Source: Megalonaias nervosa
Taxonomy: Eukaryota; Mollusca; Bivalvia; Unionida; Unionidae
DNA length: 64,000 nucleotides
Direction: 5' to 3'
NCBI GenBank assembly: GCA_016617855.1
Contig: JAECUM010001794.1
Coordinates: 62,001-126,000, forward strand
Each line of letters begins with the position of its first letter. Within the stretch, counting starts at the first letter, position 1. Position numbers and translations under genes: made by a program. The notes below the pieces were generated by a model. The model had not been told where the DNA came from. It searched no databases and saw only the letters and a list, made by a program, of their open reading frames with translations. Below are positions 55,501 through 60,300 of this stretch, one piece after another.

Positions 55501-55810
55501 TTTAGTAGAAACAATGAGGCAAAGACTGTACATATGGACATGGGTAAAATGACATTGCATCTTCATGAAACAAATACTGATTAAAATGGAATGTTCATGA
55601 ATACCTTCAAGCTCTTTCTCCTCCTTTTCAAGTTGCTTTTGCTTTTCTTTTTTTTTCCACACAGCTGCTCTTATTTCCTCAAAAGAGAACTCATCATTGC
55701 CCCCATAAATTTTGTCTTTACAGTACATTGACCGCTGGTTTGGTGCTTCAATAGCATCTGTCTCTTTAATGTGCTCTATAGGATTTGTTGGCTTCTCTGG
55801 TTTTCTGGAA
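1634..55810 (-). CDS. BUB1B: MAD/BUB-family spindle checkpoint protein (BUB1/BUBR1-like), 10 exons seen, both ends missing
   Basis: Family members act at kinetochores, bind BUB3, help assemble the mitotic checkpoint complex that inhibits APC/C-CDC20, and (BUBR1) recruit PP2A-B56. Exons in transcript order: 55810-55605, 49840-49684, 40644-40516, 30450-30179, 29741-29459, 28448-28295, 19795-19666, 15648-15516, 13679-13375, 2086-1634, about 740 codons. All have AG acceptors and GT donors on the minus strand. Phases agree at every junction except 40516 to 30450, where an exon must be missing. Motifs in order: GLEBS, Q-rich coiled coil, CD1-like SPT, ABBA-like FVVFDE, STPF block, KARD-like LSPIMEGS, pre-kinase NPRDPFD segment. 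CD1 is typical of BUB1 and KARD of BUBR1, so this could be an unduplicated MadBub gene; the symbol is the nearest label. The TPR/KEN N-terminus and kinase fold are not visible. Confidence 0.88.
2642..2721. repeat. 40-bp tandem repeat, two copies
   Basis: Two identical 40-bp units run 2642-2681 and 2682-2721. Each unit contains an inverted repeat CTTCCTT...AAGGAAG with a 7-nt loop, so it can form a short hairpin. The perfect identity suggests a recent duplication. Confidence 0.95.
2795..2968 (+). repeat. MITE-like dispersed repeat, copy 1
   Basis: It shares segments such as CAAAGATCC.GATCTGCCA, CAAACTGCACAGAC and TCT.GGTCTATGCAG.TTGCAG with 40800-40998 and, in reverse orientation, with 28966-29118. 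The sequence is internally palindromic. Probably a small non-autonomous DNA transposon; superfamily not determined. Confidence 0.7.
3690..4384 (+). pseudogene. SGNH-hydrolase-like ORF of a retroelement, broken
   Basis: The reading frame from about 3701 contains MGHSF (nucleophile-Ser block) and, about 80 residues on, VVLLIGDNDI (the G-x-N-D block of SGNH/GDSL esterases). An in-frame TAA at 4139-4141 interrupts it, and the frame then continues to 4384. The C-terminal part resembles the usual D-G-x-H-L...G block but the Asp/His pair is not kept (MAFICPL). Such hydrolase ORFs are known cargo of tyrosine-recombinase retroelements of the Ngaro/DIRS group, and a gag-like ORF follows at 5.6 kb. The hydrolase fold is a fair match; the link to a specific element family is inference. 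Confidence 0.65.
4440..5260 (+). repeat. ~360-bp tandem repeat, about 2.3 units, with shorter internal repeats
   Basis: The segment at 4501 recurs at 4860 (TTTGTGTTTTGTAAACATCC) and the segment at 4704 recurs at 5066 (TGGTCTTATATGAGTGGCTT), giving a period of 359-362 bp. Inside each unit the phrase GGCCAGGTCC.GTACCTG recurs at about 60-bp spacing. The array sits between the hydrolase ORF and the gag-like ORF, where terminal or split direct repeats of the element would be expected. Open frames across it are by-products of the repeat. Confidence 0.88.
5592..6590 (+). pseudogene. Gag-like ORF of a tyrosine-recombinase retroelement, broken
   Basis: An intact start (MPPKRKASAVVKQAAKRVRY, basic N-terminus) runs to 5933. 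The reading then needs a frame change to continue at about 6040 (VDIIASVPDRIKQQI). An in-frame TGA at 6344-6346 precedes RYYDEQFRH and WGSTHLELYL, and the frame ends near PKGTCFNHHRG. The motifs YDxQFR, WGs.d.EL and a terminal Cys/His start are typical, as I recall them, of gag-like ORFs in DIRS/Ngaro-type elements of marine invertebrates. The zinc-binding tail and the polymerase region are missing. Confidence 0.6.
8040..10080 (-). mobile_element. DIRS-type retroelement remnant (RT/RNase H region)
   Basis: Minus-strand frames at 8852-8634 and 8709-8473 contain W-S-N-Q-V-K-A-L-H-V-N-L-L-E-M-K-A, like the RNase H segment (W...H-x-N-x-L-E-x-x-A) of DIRS elements. The order is scrambled by frameshifts. 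The segment at 8070-8130 is homologous at DNA level to 58430-58500, lying just 3' of RNase H in both copies, so the two loci are collinear members of one family. No intact ORF remains. Confidence 0.6.
10283..10357. repeat. 38-bp tandem duplication
   Basis: A unit containing TGAAATGACATTCCTAACCA starts at 10286 and again at 10324; the second copy ends at 10357. The two differ by one base near the start. Confidence 0.93.
10370..11040 (-). repeat. Dispersed ~650-bp repeat, copy 1
   Basis: It is clearly homologous to 23085-23680 (shared blocks CAGTATTGTGAATTAAAT, CAATACTCTTGA, ACAATGATA.AATCTAGAAT, CTCTCAAATTATATCTGAAT). The left border region (GTTAC.ACT..ATGGTCTTAAACTA) also matches 22213-22240. 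In both places it lies directly beside a DIRS-type fragment, so it may be that element's non-coding end. No coding potential seen. Confidence 0.8.
13375..13679 (-). CDS. BUB1B: MadBub exon I: conserved STPF block and start of KARD
   Basis: The acceptor TTACTTGTAG precedes 13679 and the donor TAAG|GTTAGT follows 13375; phase 0 in, 2 out, 305 nt. It opens ARDMFEDENLEG. Positions 13613-13551 encode LAPLGSHLSFAQAAKFASTPF, here split as LAPLGSHLSF and AQAAKFASTPF. This matches the block ending ASTPFH found in both BUB1 and BUBR1 downstream of the ABBA motif. The exon ends ...ISKADL plus two bases, AG, that with the first base of exon J make the Ser of the KARD-like SP motif. Confidence 0.87.
13680..15515 (-). 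other. Intron H-I, 1.8 kb
   Basis: It contains the CT/AT microsatellite at 14522-14620 and otherwise AT-rich sequence with no recognisable coding or repeat content. Confidence 0.75.
14522..14620. repeat. Compound (CT)n-(AT)n microsatellite
   Basis: About 45 bp of CT dinucleotides run directly into imperfect AT/ACATAT repeats. Two open frames translating as Ser-Leu and Tyr-Ile runs are artefacts of this repeat. Confidence 0.97.
15516..15648 (-). CDS. BUB1B: MadBub exon H: basic/serine linker
   Basis: The acceptor TTTCTCTAG precedes 15648 and the textbook donor CAA|GTAAGT follows 15516; phase 2 in, 0 out, 133 nt. It encodes VDNVSIRRSRSRLEHVKKSS, then an acidic stretch ending TDSSARQ. RRSRSR could be a phosphorylation or nuclear-localisation patch, but nothing here is diagnostic. 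The call rests on splice-site quality, phase continuity with exons G and I, and position. Confidence 0.72.
16280..16412 (-). mobile_element. Old tRNA-derived SINE fragment, different head
   Basis: On the minus strand it reads GGCCTAAGTAAGTAGAGCAT, then GCAGGTTTGAACCCC, i.e. degenerate A and B boxes of a type I tRNA. The head therefore differs from the young SINE family. No target-site duplication is obvious. Confidence 0.5.
16412..17700 (-). mobile_element. DIRS-type retroelement remnant (N-terminal RT region)
   Basis: The minus-strand frame at 17288-17088 contains GVSLSHFSNVWSGIMVSSWV, the pattern LS.F...W..I..D.WVL that opens the reverse transcriptase of DIRS elements. The neighbouring frame (17497-17273) is its upstream part. 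Frame breaks and stops show it is dead. Confidence 0.55.
18814..19040 (-). mobile_element. tRNA-derived SINE, copy 2
   Basis: Reverse-complement copy of the 436-692 family, complete from (CAA)n tail (left) to tRNA head (right). It is flanked by a perfect 12-bp target-site duplication CTCAAAGAAAAG (18802-18813 and 19041-19052). The insertion lies in the intron in the same orientation as the host gene. Confidence 0.95.
19190..19608 (-). mobile_element. DNA-transposon fragment, TACACCACTCCC family, copy 1
   Basis: It is homologous to the reverse complement of 62028-62395: both share GTGACATTTTCATTGA.TGAAATTTC and a GATCC...CCTGACCC...CATTATA block. It ends in GAGGGAGTGGTGTA at 19608, the inverse of the 62028 end. 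The end fits TA-flanked Tc1/mariner (pogo/Tigger-like) elements, but no transposase is seen. Confidence 0.7.
19666..19795 (-). CDS. BUB1B: MadBub exon G: ABBA-like CDC20-binding motif
   Basis: The acceptor TTGCATTACAG precedes 19795 and the donor TT|GTAGGT follows 19666; phase 1 in, 2 out, 130 nt. Positions 19757-19740 encode FVVFDE, which fits the ABBA consensus F-x-[ILV]-[FY]-x-[DE] used by BUB1, BUBR1 and cyclin A to bind CDC20. The rest (ETLDKQKQPSAATGH...) is polar. Its position after CD1 and before the STPF block is the order seen in human BUB1. Confidence 0.83.
20200..22200 (-). mobile_element. DIRS-type retroelement remnant (RT/RNase H and downstream)
   Basis: The minus-strand frame 21026-20640 contains VADSQFRLCGGPLMDLFATK, then LNNKL, LDERALAVDMF and AYTFPPFRLIP. 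This is the highly characteristic stretch after RNase H in DIRS elements (DLFATR.N.KL...A.D...W...AYAFPP..L). Upstream, 21572-21342 encodes the SKIHHHLSWWANQDWF region. Frameshifts and stops interrupt it. No intact tyrosine recombinase is visible at the 20.2-20.6 kb end. Confidence 0.78.
21311..21500 (-). repeat. 96-bp tandem duplication inside the DIRS RNase H region
   Basis: CAGTCTGAAACCAGTCC starts at 21311 and again at 21407, with high similarity through about 95 bp each. The period is a multiple of three, so the duplicated block (SQGSKIHHHL) appears twice in one minus-strand frame. Confidence 0.9.
22213..22310 (-). repeat. Dispersed repeat, partial copy 2
   Basis: It matches the border and first ~80 bp of the repeat at 10370 (TTATGGTCTTAAACTAACTA, then CAACAAGTTTTG). 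It adjoins the DIRS remnant at 20.2-22.2 kb in the same way as copy 1 adjoins its DIRS remnant. Confidence 0.7.
23085..23680 (-). repeat. Dispersed ~600-bp repeat, copy 3
   Basis: Homologous over its length to 10400-11040, with small gaps. No ORF or terminal inverted repeat was recognised. Confidence 0.8.
25170..25324 (+). mobile_element. tRNA-derived SINE, copy 3, 5'-truncated
   Basis: Only the body and tail are present; the tRNA head is missing. A perfect 12-bp target-site duplication AGAGTTCATGGA flanks it (25158-25169 and 25325-25336). Truncation at the 5' end with an intact duplication is the signature of target-primed reverse transcription. Confidence 0.93.
25431..25499. repeat. (GA)n microsatellite
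   Basis: About 34 uninterrupted GA dinucleotides, giving Ser-Leu runs on the minus strand that are not real protein. Confidence 0.98.
27421..27475. repeat. Imperfect (ATT)n tract
   Basis: AT-rich trinucleotide repeats lying directly beside the insertion site of SINE copy 4. Confidence 0.9.
27483..27718 (+). mobile_element. tRNA-derived SINE, copy 4, near full length
   Basis: The head lacks a few bases of the A box but keeps GTGGTCTAAAGCGC and the B box GGTTCAAGTC; the body ends in GGCGTTAAACC and a short (CAA)n tail. A perfect 12-bp target-site duplication ACTTCTTGAAGA lies at 27471-27482 and 27719-27730. Confidence 0.95.
27887..27907 (+). other. G-quadruplex-capable tract
   Basis: Four runs of four or more G separated by single T (GGGGTGGGGTGGGGTGGGGG). 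Confidence 0.75.
28295..28448 (-). CDS. BUB1B: MadBub exon F: CD1-like (MAD1-binding) motif
   Basis: The acceptor TTCTCAG precedes 28448 and the donor AAAG|GTAGGG follows 28295; phase 0 in, 1 out, 51 codons plus one base. Positions 28439-28395 encode APSPTVNTREAMQLV, followed by RGMFNTSLD. This matches the conserved domain 1 of BUB1 (S-P-T-V-x-T-[KR]-E-A...MF). In BUB1 that segment is phosphorylated on the Ser and Thr of S-P-T and then binds MAD1. Both phospho-acceptors are kept here. The motif is normally lost from vertebrate BUBR1, so it argues that this gene retains a BUB1 function. Confidence 0.88.
28449..29458 (-). other. Intron E-F, 1.0 kb
   Basis: It contains one MITE-like repeat copy at 28966-29118 and otherwise no recognised feature. 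Confidence 0.75.
28966..29118 (-). repeat. MITE-like dispersed repeat, copy 2
   Basis: Reverse-orientation relative of 2795-2968 and 40800-40998; shares CAGATCTGGGTCTATGCA, CAGACC.TGAT.TGC and TTGATCTGACTTGTAAGTAT. Confidence 0.7.
29459..29741 (-). CDS. BUB1B: MadBub exon E: glutamine/asparagine-rich linker
   Basis: The acceptor CTGATTTCAG precedes 29741 and the donor AAG|GTTGGT follows 29459; phase 2 in, 0 out, 283 nt, about 94 codons. It begins VPNNSSRQLIFEEKTSR, contains a Q/H-rich run (residues like QQSQQTAGLQLQHQHQ) and ends GGPTPDSLHK. It is probably disordered. NTENIPP is a weak KEN-like look-alike but lacks the Lys, so I do not call a KEN box. It joins exon F in phase 0. Confidence 0.75.
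29742..30178 (-). other. Intron D-E, 437 bp
   Basis: Short intron between two phase-compatible exons. It is A-rich on the plus strand near 29,870-29,900, and no other feature was seen. Confidence 0.75.
30179..30450 (-). CDS. BUB1B: MadBub exon D: linker of unknown function
   Basis: The acceptor CTTGCATGCAG precedes 30450 and the donor GGAG|GTCAGAG follows 30179; phase 0 in, 2 out, 272 nt. It encodes 90 residues beginning GRHTESVLRCHCGRDS and ending HTPGVCGW. The segment is Ser/Thr-rich and probably disordered, with several SP/TP-like sites. I recognise no named motif. Its place between the coiled coil and the CD1 exon matches the poorly conserved linker of the family. The splice into exon E restores an Arg codon in frame, which is the main support for it being coding. 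Confidence 0.72.
30846..32090. mobile_element. Possible non-autonomous DNA transposon with inverted ends
   Basis: The left end ACCATATACACTTACTTAAG and the inverse of the right end (TATATACTCGCTTACAAGTC) are imperfect inverted repeats. They resemble the ends of the MITE-like repeats at 40.8 and 29.0 kb (TACTTGCTTATAAGTCAAG). No transposase was seen between them. Confidence 0.4.
38742..39790 (-). pseudogene. Non-LTR (LINE) reverse transcriptase remnant, 3' half
   Basis: Order on the minus strand: VGVRQGCIPSPTLFNIFLER (palm region), NLHFADGID (catalytic box), MEISAEKTKLM, then after frame changes FLYACETWTL, RILGISYIDHVT, CGHVLGSSG and GRRRGRQKKRWEDNIKEWTG, ending VPQRLLGLRD. This is the complete C-terminal layout of a common invertebrate LINE RT. 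The catalytic F-A-D-D reads FADG (codon at 39530-39528), and at least two frameshifts occur, so it is dead. The exact clade cannot be fixed from this. Confidence 0.9.
40516..40644 (-). CDS. BUB1B: MadBub exon C: end of coiled coil
   Basis: The acceptor CTTTCAG precedes 40644 and the strong donor AA|GTAAGC follows 40516; phase 2 in, 2 out, 129 nt. It encodes AQLVQQQQKLVEEDINKRLKE, continuing the glutamine-rich helix of exon B, then a short polar stretch ending TKQTGLTQ. It joins exon B cleanly. It does not join exon D directly: exon D needs a phase-0 donor, and splicing this donor to 30450 gives an immediate stop. A second GT at 40549-40548 would end in phase 1 and also fails. Confidence 0.78.
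40800..40998 (+). repeat. MITE-like dispersed repeat, copy 3
   Basis: The best-preserved copy: ends TACCATGTATACTTGCTTAT and, inverted, GTACCTTATATATTTATAGG are imperfect terminal inverted repeats. The centre contains two palindromic CAGATCTG-like cores. Confidence 0.72.
43502..43760 (+). repeat. Dispersed repeat with GGGCTATTCCAGTAAAACAT end, copy 1
   Basis: The end GGGCTATTCCAGTAAAACAT (from 43531) followed by CCCC-rich sequence and a CTTCTGTTGTGGGTTG block matches the inverse of 49108-49357. Just left of it is ACTTACCCAATCACATTAC, which recurs at 52,763 beside a DIRS fragment. Confidence 0.7.
47878..48042 (-). mobile_element. Diverged SINE
   Basis: On the minus strand it has a tRNA-like start (TGGCCTAGTGTACTAAGGCG), a diverged body (TAGTGGTCTTTCGGGGTTCT, then TCTCCACCTAATA) and GTTAAGCCC near the tail. 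The layout is that of the young family but much mutated; the left edge is a G-run. Confidence 0.6.
48140..48440 (-). mobile_element. Old composite SINE with two tRNA-like heads
   Basis: On the minus strand: GATGGCCTAGCAGTAACATT with B box GGTTCTATCTC, then a second head (GGCAGAGTGGTACAAGATGC), then a body with GTCAGTGGTTCTACATAAG and AAACTGGCTGCCATATATAG. The body matches the young SINE's GTCGGTGGTTCTTTC and TACTGGCCGCCATGTATAG. Confidence 0.6.
49108..49357 (-). repeat. Dispersed repeat with GGGCTATTCCAGTAAAACAT end, copy 2
   Basis: Inverse copy of the 43.5-kb repeat; ends TATATGTTTTACTGGAACAG on the plus strand at 49353 and shares the TTGCTTCTGTTGTGGGTTGG block. Confidence 0.72.
49684..49840 (-). 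CDS. BUB1B: MadBub exon B: glutamine-rich coiled coil
   Basis: The acceptor TTTGACAG precedes 49840 and the donor AAAG|GTATAT follows 49684; phase 1 in, 2 out. The exon encodes about 52 residues starting ERHKGLLRQRQQIL and ending HFEKE. About a third are Gln, with regularly spaced Leu/Ile and no helix breakers, so a long amphipathic helix is expected. It joins exon A as ...KELE|ERHK and exon C as ...FEKE(R)AQLV in one frame. Vertebrate BUBR1 also has a charged helix after GLEBS. A plus-strand open frame over the same bases (49538-49873, rich in Ala/Pro) is the antisense shadow. Confidence 0.85.
52755..53580 (-). pseudogene. DIRS-type tyrosine recombinase fragment
   Basis: The minus-strand frame 53577-53323 encodes KISAHEIKATSASFAFEGNM, matching the (V/I)SAHE(I/V)RA.(S/A)AS.AF conserved block of DIRS tyrosine recombinases, which carries the catalytic His and Arg region (here His kept, R replaced by K in EIK). 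A frame change leads to 53192-52947. The left border (52757-52890) resembles the inverted-repeat end seen at 57.31 kb. Confidence 0.7.
54688..54875 (+). mobile_element. tRNA-derived SINE, copy 5, 5'-truncated
   Basis: It starts just before the B box (GGGTTCGAATC) and continues through body and (CAA)n tail. A perfect 13-bp target-site duplication ACCATACCTTGCG lies at 54675-54687 and 54876-54888. Confidence 0.95.
55605..55810 (-). CDS. BUB1B: MadBub exon A: GLEBS (BUB3-binding) motif
   Basis: The acceptor is TTGTAG before 55810 and the donor is G|GTATTC after 55605; phase 2 in, 1 out. The peptide runs SRKPEKPTNP... to ...EKEELE. Positions 55692-55657 encode EFSFEEIRAAVW, and MYCKDKIYGG lies just before it. 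This is the hallmark GLEBS core (YCK..IY.G..EF.FEEIRA), whose two Glu residues contact the BUB3 propeller in known family members. It is the strongest single identifier of the gene. A lysine/glutamate-rich helix follows and leads into the coiled coil of exon B. The upstream exon, expected to encode the TPR region, is not seen in the remaining 8 kb to the right. Confidence 0.93.
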
Positions 55811-56835
55811 CTACAATAAGAAGGAAAGGCATATCAAAACAGATCAGAGTGAAGAACAATAGAGTTTCCACCACTGATATGGGTTAATGAACTTAGAAGT
55901 TTCATTCCATTTCTTGCTATTATTAAAACACATTTTCTTGTTATAACATGCGAAAGCACAAGACCAGATGGGAAAAAATTCTATAAACATTCAACATGAT
56001 TTATGTTTATAAAACATACATGTCCCATAAACAGTCCAAGTCAAAAGTAAAAATAAACAACAAAAAAAGTTGGTCACAGCCTGCAAGTCAGACCAATCTC
56101 TGAGCCTTTGGTAAATTGGTGTCGTTGAATACATAAAGACAATCAAGTAACATGCTAAGTAACATGACTCTGGCCAAATGTATTTGAAAAACTGACCATA
56201 TAACTTGAGGCCCAAGTGAGCCTGATATCACTCACCTGACTTGCATATCTAACACCAGGCTTATGTAGTACTGCAAGCGCACAACCTATGTGAACCATCT
56301 CCCAAACTTTATATTATGTCAATTAGACCTATTTTACAATAGTCCAATAAAAAAAATTCCAAGAATAAATGTGTAATGAATATGCATAATTCACAAGGTT
56401 TATTTTTCATTAAGATTATGGGTTTCTTTATTCTTGGTAATTACACATAGATGTGTTTCAAGAGAAAAGCATATTCACGTAACCTTTTTAATTAAAGCTA
56501 AAAGAATACAGAATATAAATTTCACACAAAAATTTAGTCAAGGCACTGAATAAATGAAATACAATAAAATAATGCACAATCAACTCTAGTTAATAAAGGA
56601 ATAAAACTTGCTTTCAAATATTTCAAAATGTAAAATCTGTAAAAAAAAATAGTTCTCTGCATATAAATCTATGAACATTTCAAGAAAACAAATTTTGTAA
56701 TAAATTATTCTCCAAGATTACTTACACGCTCACATTAATGCAATGAATATAAGCTTCACTACTTCTAAAATCCACCAATTTCAGATAGACAAAATTTATT
56801 ACTTTTGGTCTATATGCCACATCACTGGTTGACCA

Positions 56836-57308
56836 TCGGGGCTTGATGAAGTCAATCCTGAGCTGCTCTTCGCTGATGGGTCCTCATGTGGCTGATGAGT
56901 CCAATACGAGATGCACATGTCCTGAAGCAGTGTGTGCACTGGAGGCAGTCAGCTTTGTTCCCTTTGTTTTTGTATAGGGTGACAATCATTGCGTCTTTGA
57001 ACTCCTGTGGCATGGACTCCTCCTCCCAATTGTTGATCAGGATACTGTGCAGTACATCAAGGGCCTTCGGGCCAGCTACTTTGAAGTGTTCAACAGGAAT
57101 TCTATCCACGCCTGGTGCCTTGCCAGAGCTGATCATGTTGATGGCTCGCTCAACTTCTTCCGTGGTAGGGGGCAACTCCAGGTCCAAGATAGTTGGCTTC
57201 GGAACAATTGCATCTAACGCTGTAGAGTCTACGGTGGATGGCATGTTCAATAGGTTGGAGAAGTGTTCCTTCCACCTTTGGGTGATACTCTCTTTGTCCT
57301 TGAGCAGA
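56836..57308 (-). pseudogene. LINE reverse transcriptase fragment with internal deletion
   Basis: The minus-strand frame runs LLKDKESITQRWKEHFSNLL, a proline-rich spacer, TTEEVERAINMISSGKAPGV, DRIPVEHFK and VTLYKNKGNKADC, the usual N-terminal RT segment. Immediately after ADC it reads CTHCFRTCASRIGLISHMRT, the C2H2-like finger that normally ends this RT several hundred residues later. The whole palm has been removed in frame. A DIRS-type element begins at 57311. Confidence 0.88.
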
Positions 57309-57310
57309 TG

Positions 57311-60300
57311 CCATATAGACAAAGGGAAAAAACTCTTACCCATGACCCCAAGCATATTGCACCTGCAGTAAACCAATTTAAGCTGAGCTGGGTACCAATA
57401 ATGTTCATAATTGCATGGAGTTATGTTATGGTTAATTAGTAATGTGATCAGATAAGTATTCTCGAAGATAGATCATTTACTAACAACTTTGCTTTCTCCT
57501 TGAATATGTTCCCCAATAACATTAATGTTCTGGAGAGCAGGAACAAGGAAGACATGCATTTGCATCCAATCTCCATCATCAGCCTCTTTCAAGGAGAGAA
57601 GGTCTGAATTCCCTAGAAGAATGATAAACCACATCCAGAAATGAAGGTAACAGCTATGATGGCCACATTACACATGACAACACTCAGAGAAGAAGAAAAG
57701 AACAACTTTTCCTTACTGAGCAACAAAAACTTGTGTAAATTCAGAAAAAGTGCCAGACCCACACCCATGAGGAAACTGTACTGATCTAAACCTCAAAAGG
57801 GTTTTGTGGTCATCTGGGTTACTGTAACGGTTCTTCTCCATGTGTTTCAAATAAAGTTTGAGAGCATAGAACAAGTTTTCCATAGCTGTCCCTCTTGATT
57901 TCTCAATGAAGGAGAGACTGGCAGACCATCTTTGATTGACTACTGATGGCAATCAGTTCTTAACCTTAAAACCTGGTTGTATCATAGAGACCAAAAAACC
58001 ATCTGATCTCAACAAGACATAGTTCAGGTCCATAGAAAGGACATACAACTCACTAACCCAACATGCAGAGACTTGTGCTATCATCGAGGTTCTGACTAAT
58101 GGTTCATATTTCTCCTAGCTGGTCCAAGTCAAAACCCATGAGCTTCCATTTAGGAAATAAGGCGAGTGATTTAGGCCTGCCCAATTCAAAGCTGGCATGC
58201 AAGTCTGATAGACTTTGTTGAGACATATATATTCCCCACTATAATTCCTAAATGTTTTTAAAATCATGAAGCAATATCCTGTGATAGTAACTTAATTTAA
58301 TGTTTTCTCTTGGAAAAGTTGGAGAAAAAAGTTAGCCACCTCAGAGACTGAGGCATCTAAAGGAGCAATGTTTTTGTCTACATCAGCCACCAAATACTGA
58401 CTTCCCCATATAGGATTTCAAAGTGGAGATCTTTCTAGCTCATGAGATTCTCTTCAAAACTGAAGTTTCAACTCCTTTTTATGCAAGGCTCCCCTGACAA
58501 AAACCAGGGGAGAAGAAGCCCATCTGAACAGGAATGAAACACCTGCAAGTGGGTTGTCTCAACTGACTGAATTTCAATGGATTTTCATGAGCTATTTTGA
58601 TCCTTTCTTGACTGAAAATCAGCAAACACATTCAGTCTGCCTCATACGTGTCTCACTGGGTCAGACATCTTGTGCCCAGAGCACAAGCACTTAACTTCCA
58701 ACCAGGAAACATTAAGTTTAATGATCTGATGCCCCCCCACCTCCAGATTCCCACTCCCTGAGGAGGTGAGCTATCACTAAGAGTTGTCCAGACCACTTTC
58801 CCACACAGAATCTCTTGCCAAGACAGAAGAGCATTTGTTATACCCCTTATTTACAAAACAGTCTATACAAAGAGTATTTTGCCCTTGATTCCAATTGCTG
58901 CTTGCTGTGGTGAAGTGAGGCAGCAGGTGAGTTCCCCAGCCAGACAAACTGACATCATACAAATTGTGATGCGTGATTTGGGCTTCTCCAATGAAACTCC
59001 TGCTGTAAGCCTTTGCTTGTCTTGCAAATGATGCAGAAATGGATTTGTCAATCACAATTGAAACATGCTGATGTAGACAACCTGAAATAGGTGCCAATGA
59101 GTAAACAATGCCATCTGCAGAATGCACATACAGTGTCGATCTAGAAGAATCAAATCAACCACCATTTTTATTAAACAAAGGAGTTGCTGAAATTCTCTTG
59201 GTTTGGGGAAGACAAACTCTGTTTCCTTTCACCCTTACTAAACTCCCTCCAAGACCGAAAAAAATCTGTTGCTGCCTGAAGCCTTGTTGCAGATAGCCCA
59301 TTTAGCTGAGTGGAATTCTGCTGTCTATCCCTTTGCCTCAGAACATCTCTCCTTTGTGACCAAAGTTGTTGGGGACACAAAGGCAGAGGGTGAGGTAGAG
59401 AGAGCTGAAGGGGCAACTCTTGTACCACCTGCTTCTGTACCTCTTCTATTTGACCCCCAAACAAAAGTGGGGAACCAATCAGCAATGACTGTAAAGCTAA
59501 AGAGTGATACTGTTTCAGCAATGAATGAACAAAAGTGTCACATCATACCAAATCCAAGTTAACAAAGCTGTTAGGGCATTAGCCATGGACTGGTGAGCTG
59601 CCTTATTAATAACTTTGGTCCTGTGGGCTTCTGACTCGTACTCATGCATATTTCCCACATTTCAGCTAGGCATACAATTGACAATGATGCTAAATCTATC
59701 ATCAATGATGTTGCCAAAATATTTTGCACCATCATGTGGTAGCAGACACTGGTAACAGACTCTCTGAATAAAAGGCTCCTGAAATCCTCAGGTCACAGAT
59801 TTTGTCCAAGAAACAACTGGAAATCTTCCTGATCTTGATCTACTGCACAAAAAGGTGAAATGACTGATTCTGTTCCCATCCACAACATCAACTGATGCTC
59901 GGAATATTTGAGTTCTGGCTTGTAGACAAATTAGGTAGGCAATCTGAGATCATTAAGATCTAGTATATTTCCTTCACCAATGCCTTGAACCAAGTCCCAT
60001 ACTTTCCAAAGTGGTGTCAGAACGAATTGACAGATCATGGTTTTCCTAGCCTAACTGTGGGGCAGGGGTGGGGTGGAGATGTCATCATCTGCAATGCTTC
60101 CATATCTGCATATAACATAACAAAGTGGCATGGAAGTAGTTTTGATTTTAAGCCAGTATTTCTCTAGTTGATTGGCTAATGTTAGTGGAGGTTGGGAAAC
60201 CAATCAAGTATATTCTGCTGGGTGTAAGGCAGGTCTTAGGGATGGCTAGATTGCAGACAAAGGAAGGCTCAGCAATCAGCTGGAAAGCTGGCTGGCCTGC

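Larger units (their letters stand above)
49841..55604 (-). other. Intron A-B, 5.8 kb
   Basis: It contains the DIRS tyrosine-recombinase fragment (52.75-53.6 kb) and SINE copy 5 (54.7 kb). 49.9-52.7 and 53.6-54.6 kb have no recognised feature apart from loose GGCTGGCACAGT-like repeats at 53.95-54.05 kb. Confidence 0.7.

Noticed and set aside
59108..59562. Plus-strand open frames over the DIRS element
   Set aside because: Antisense shadows of decayed minus-strand element sequence.
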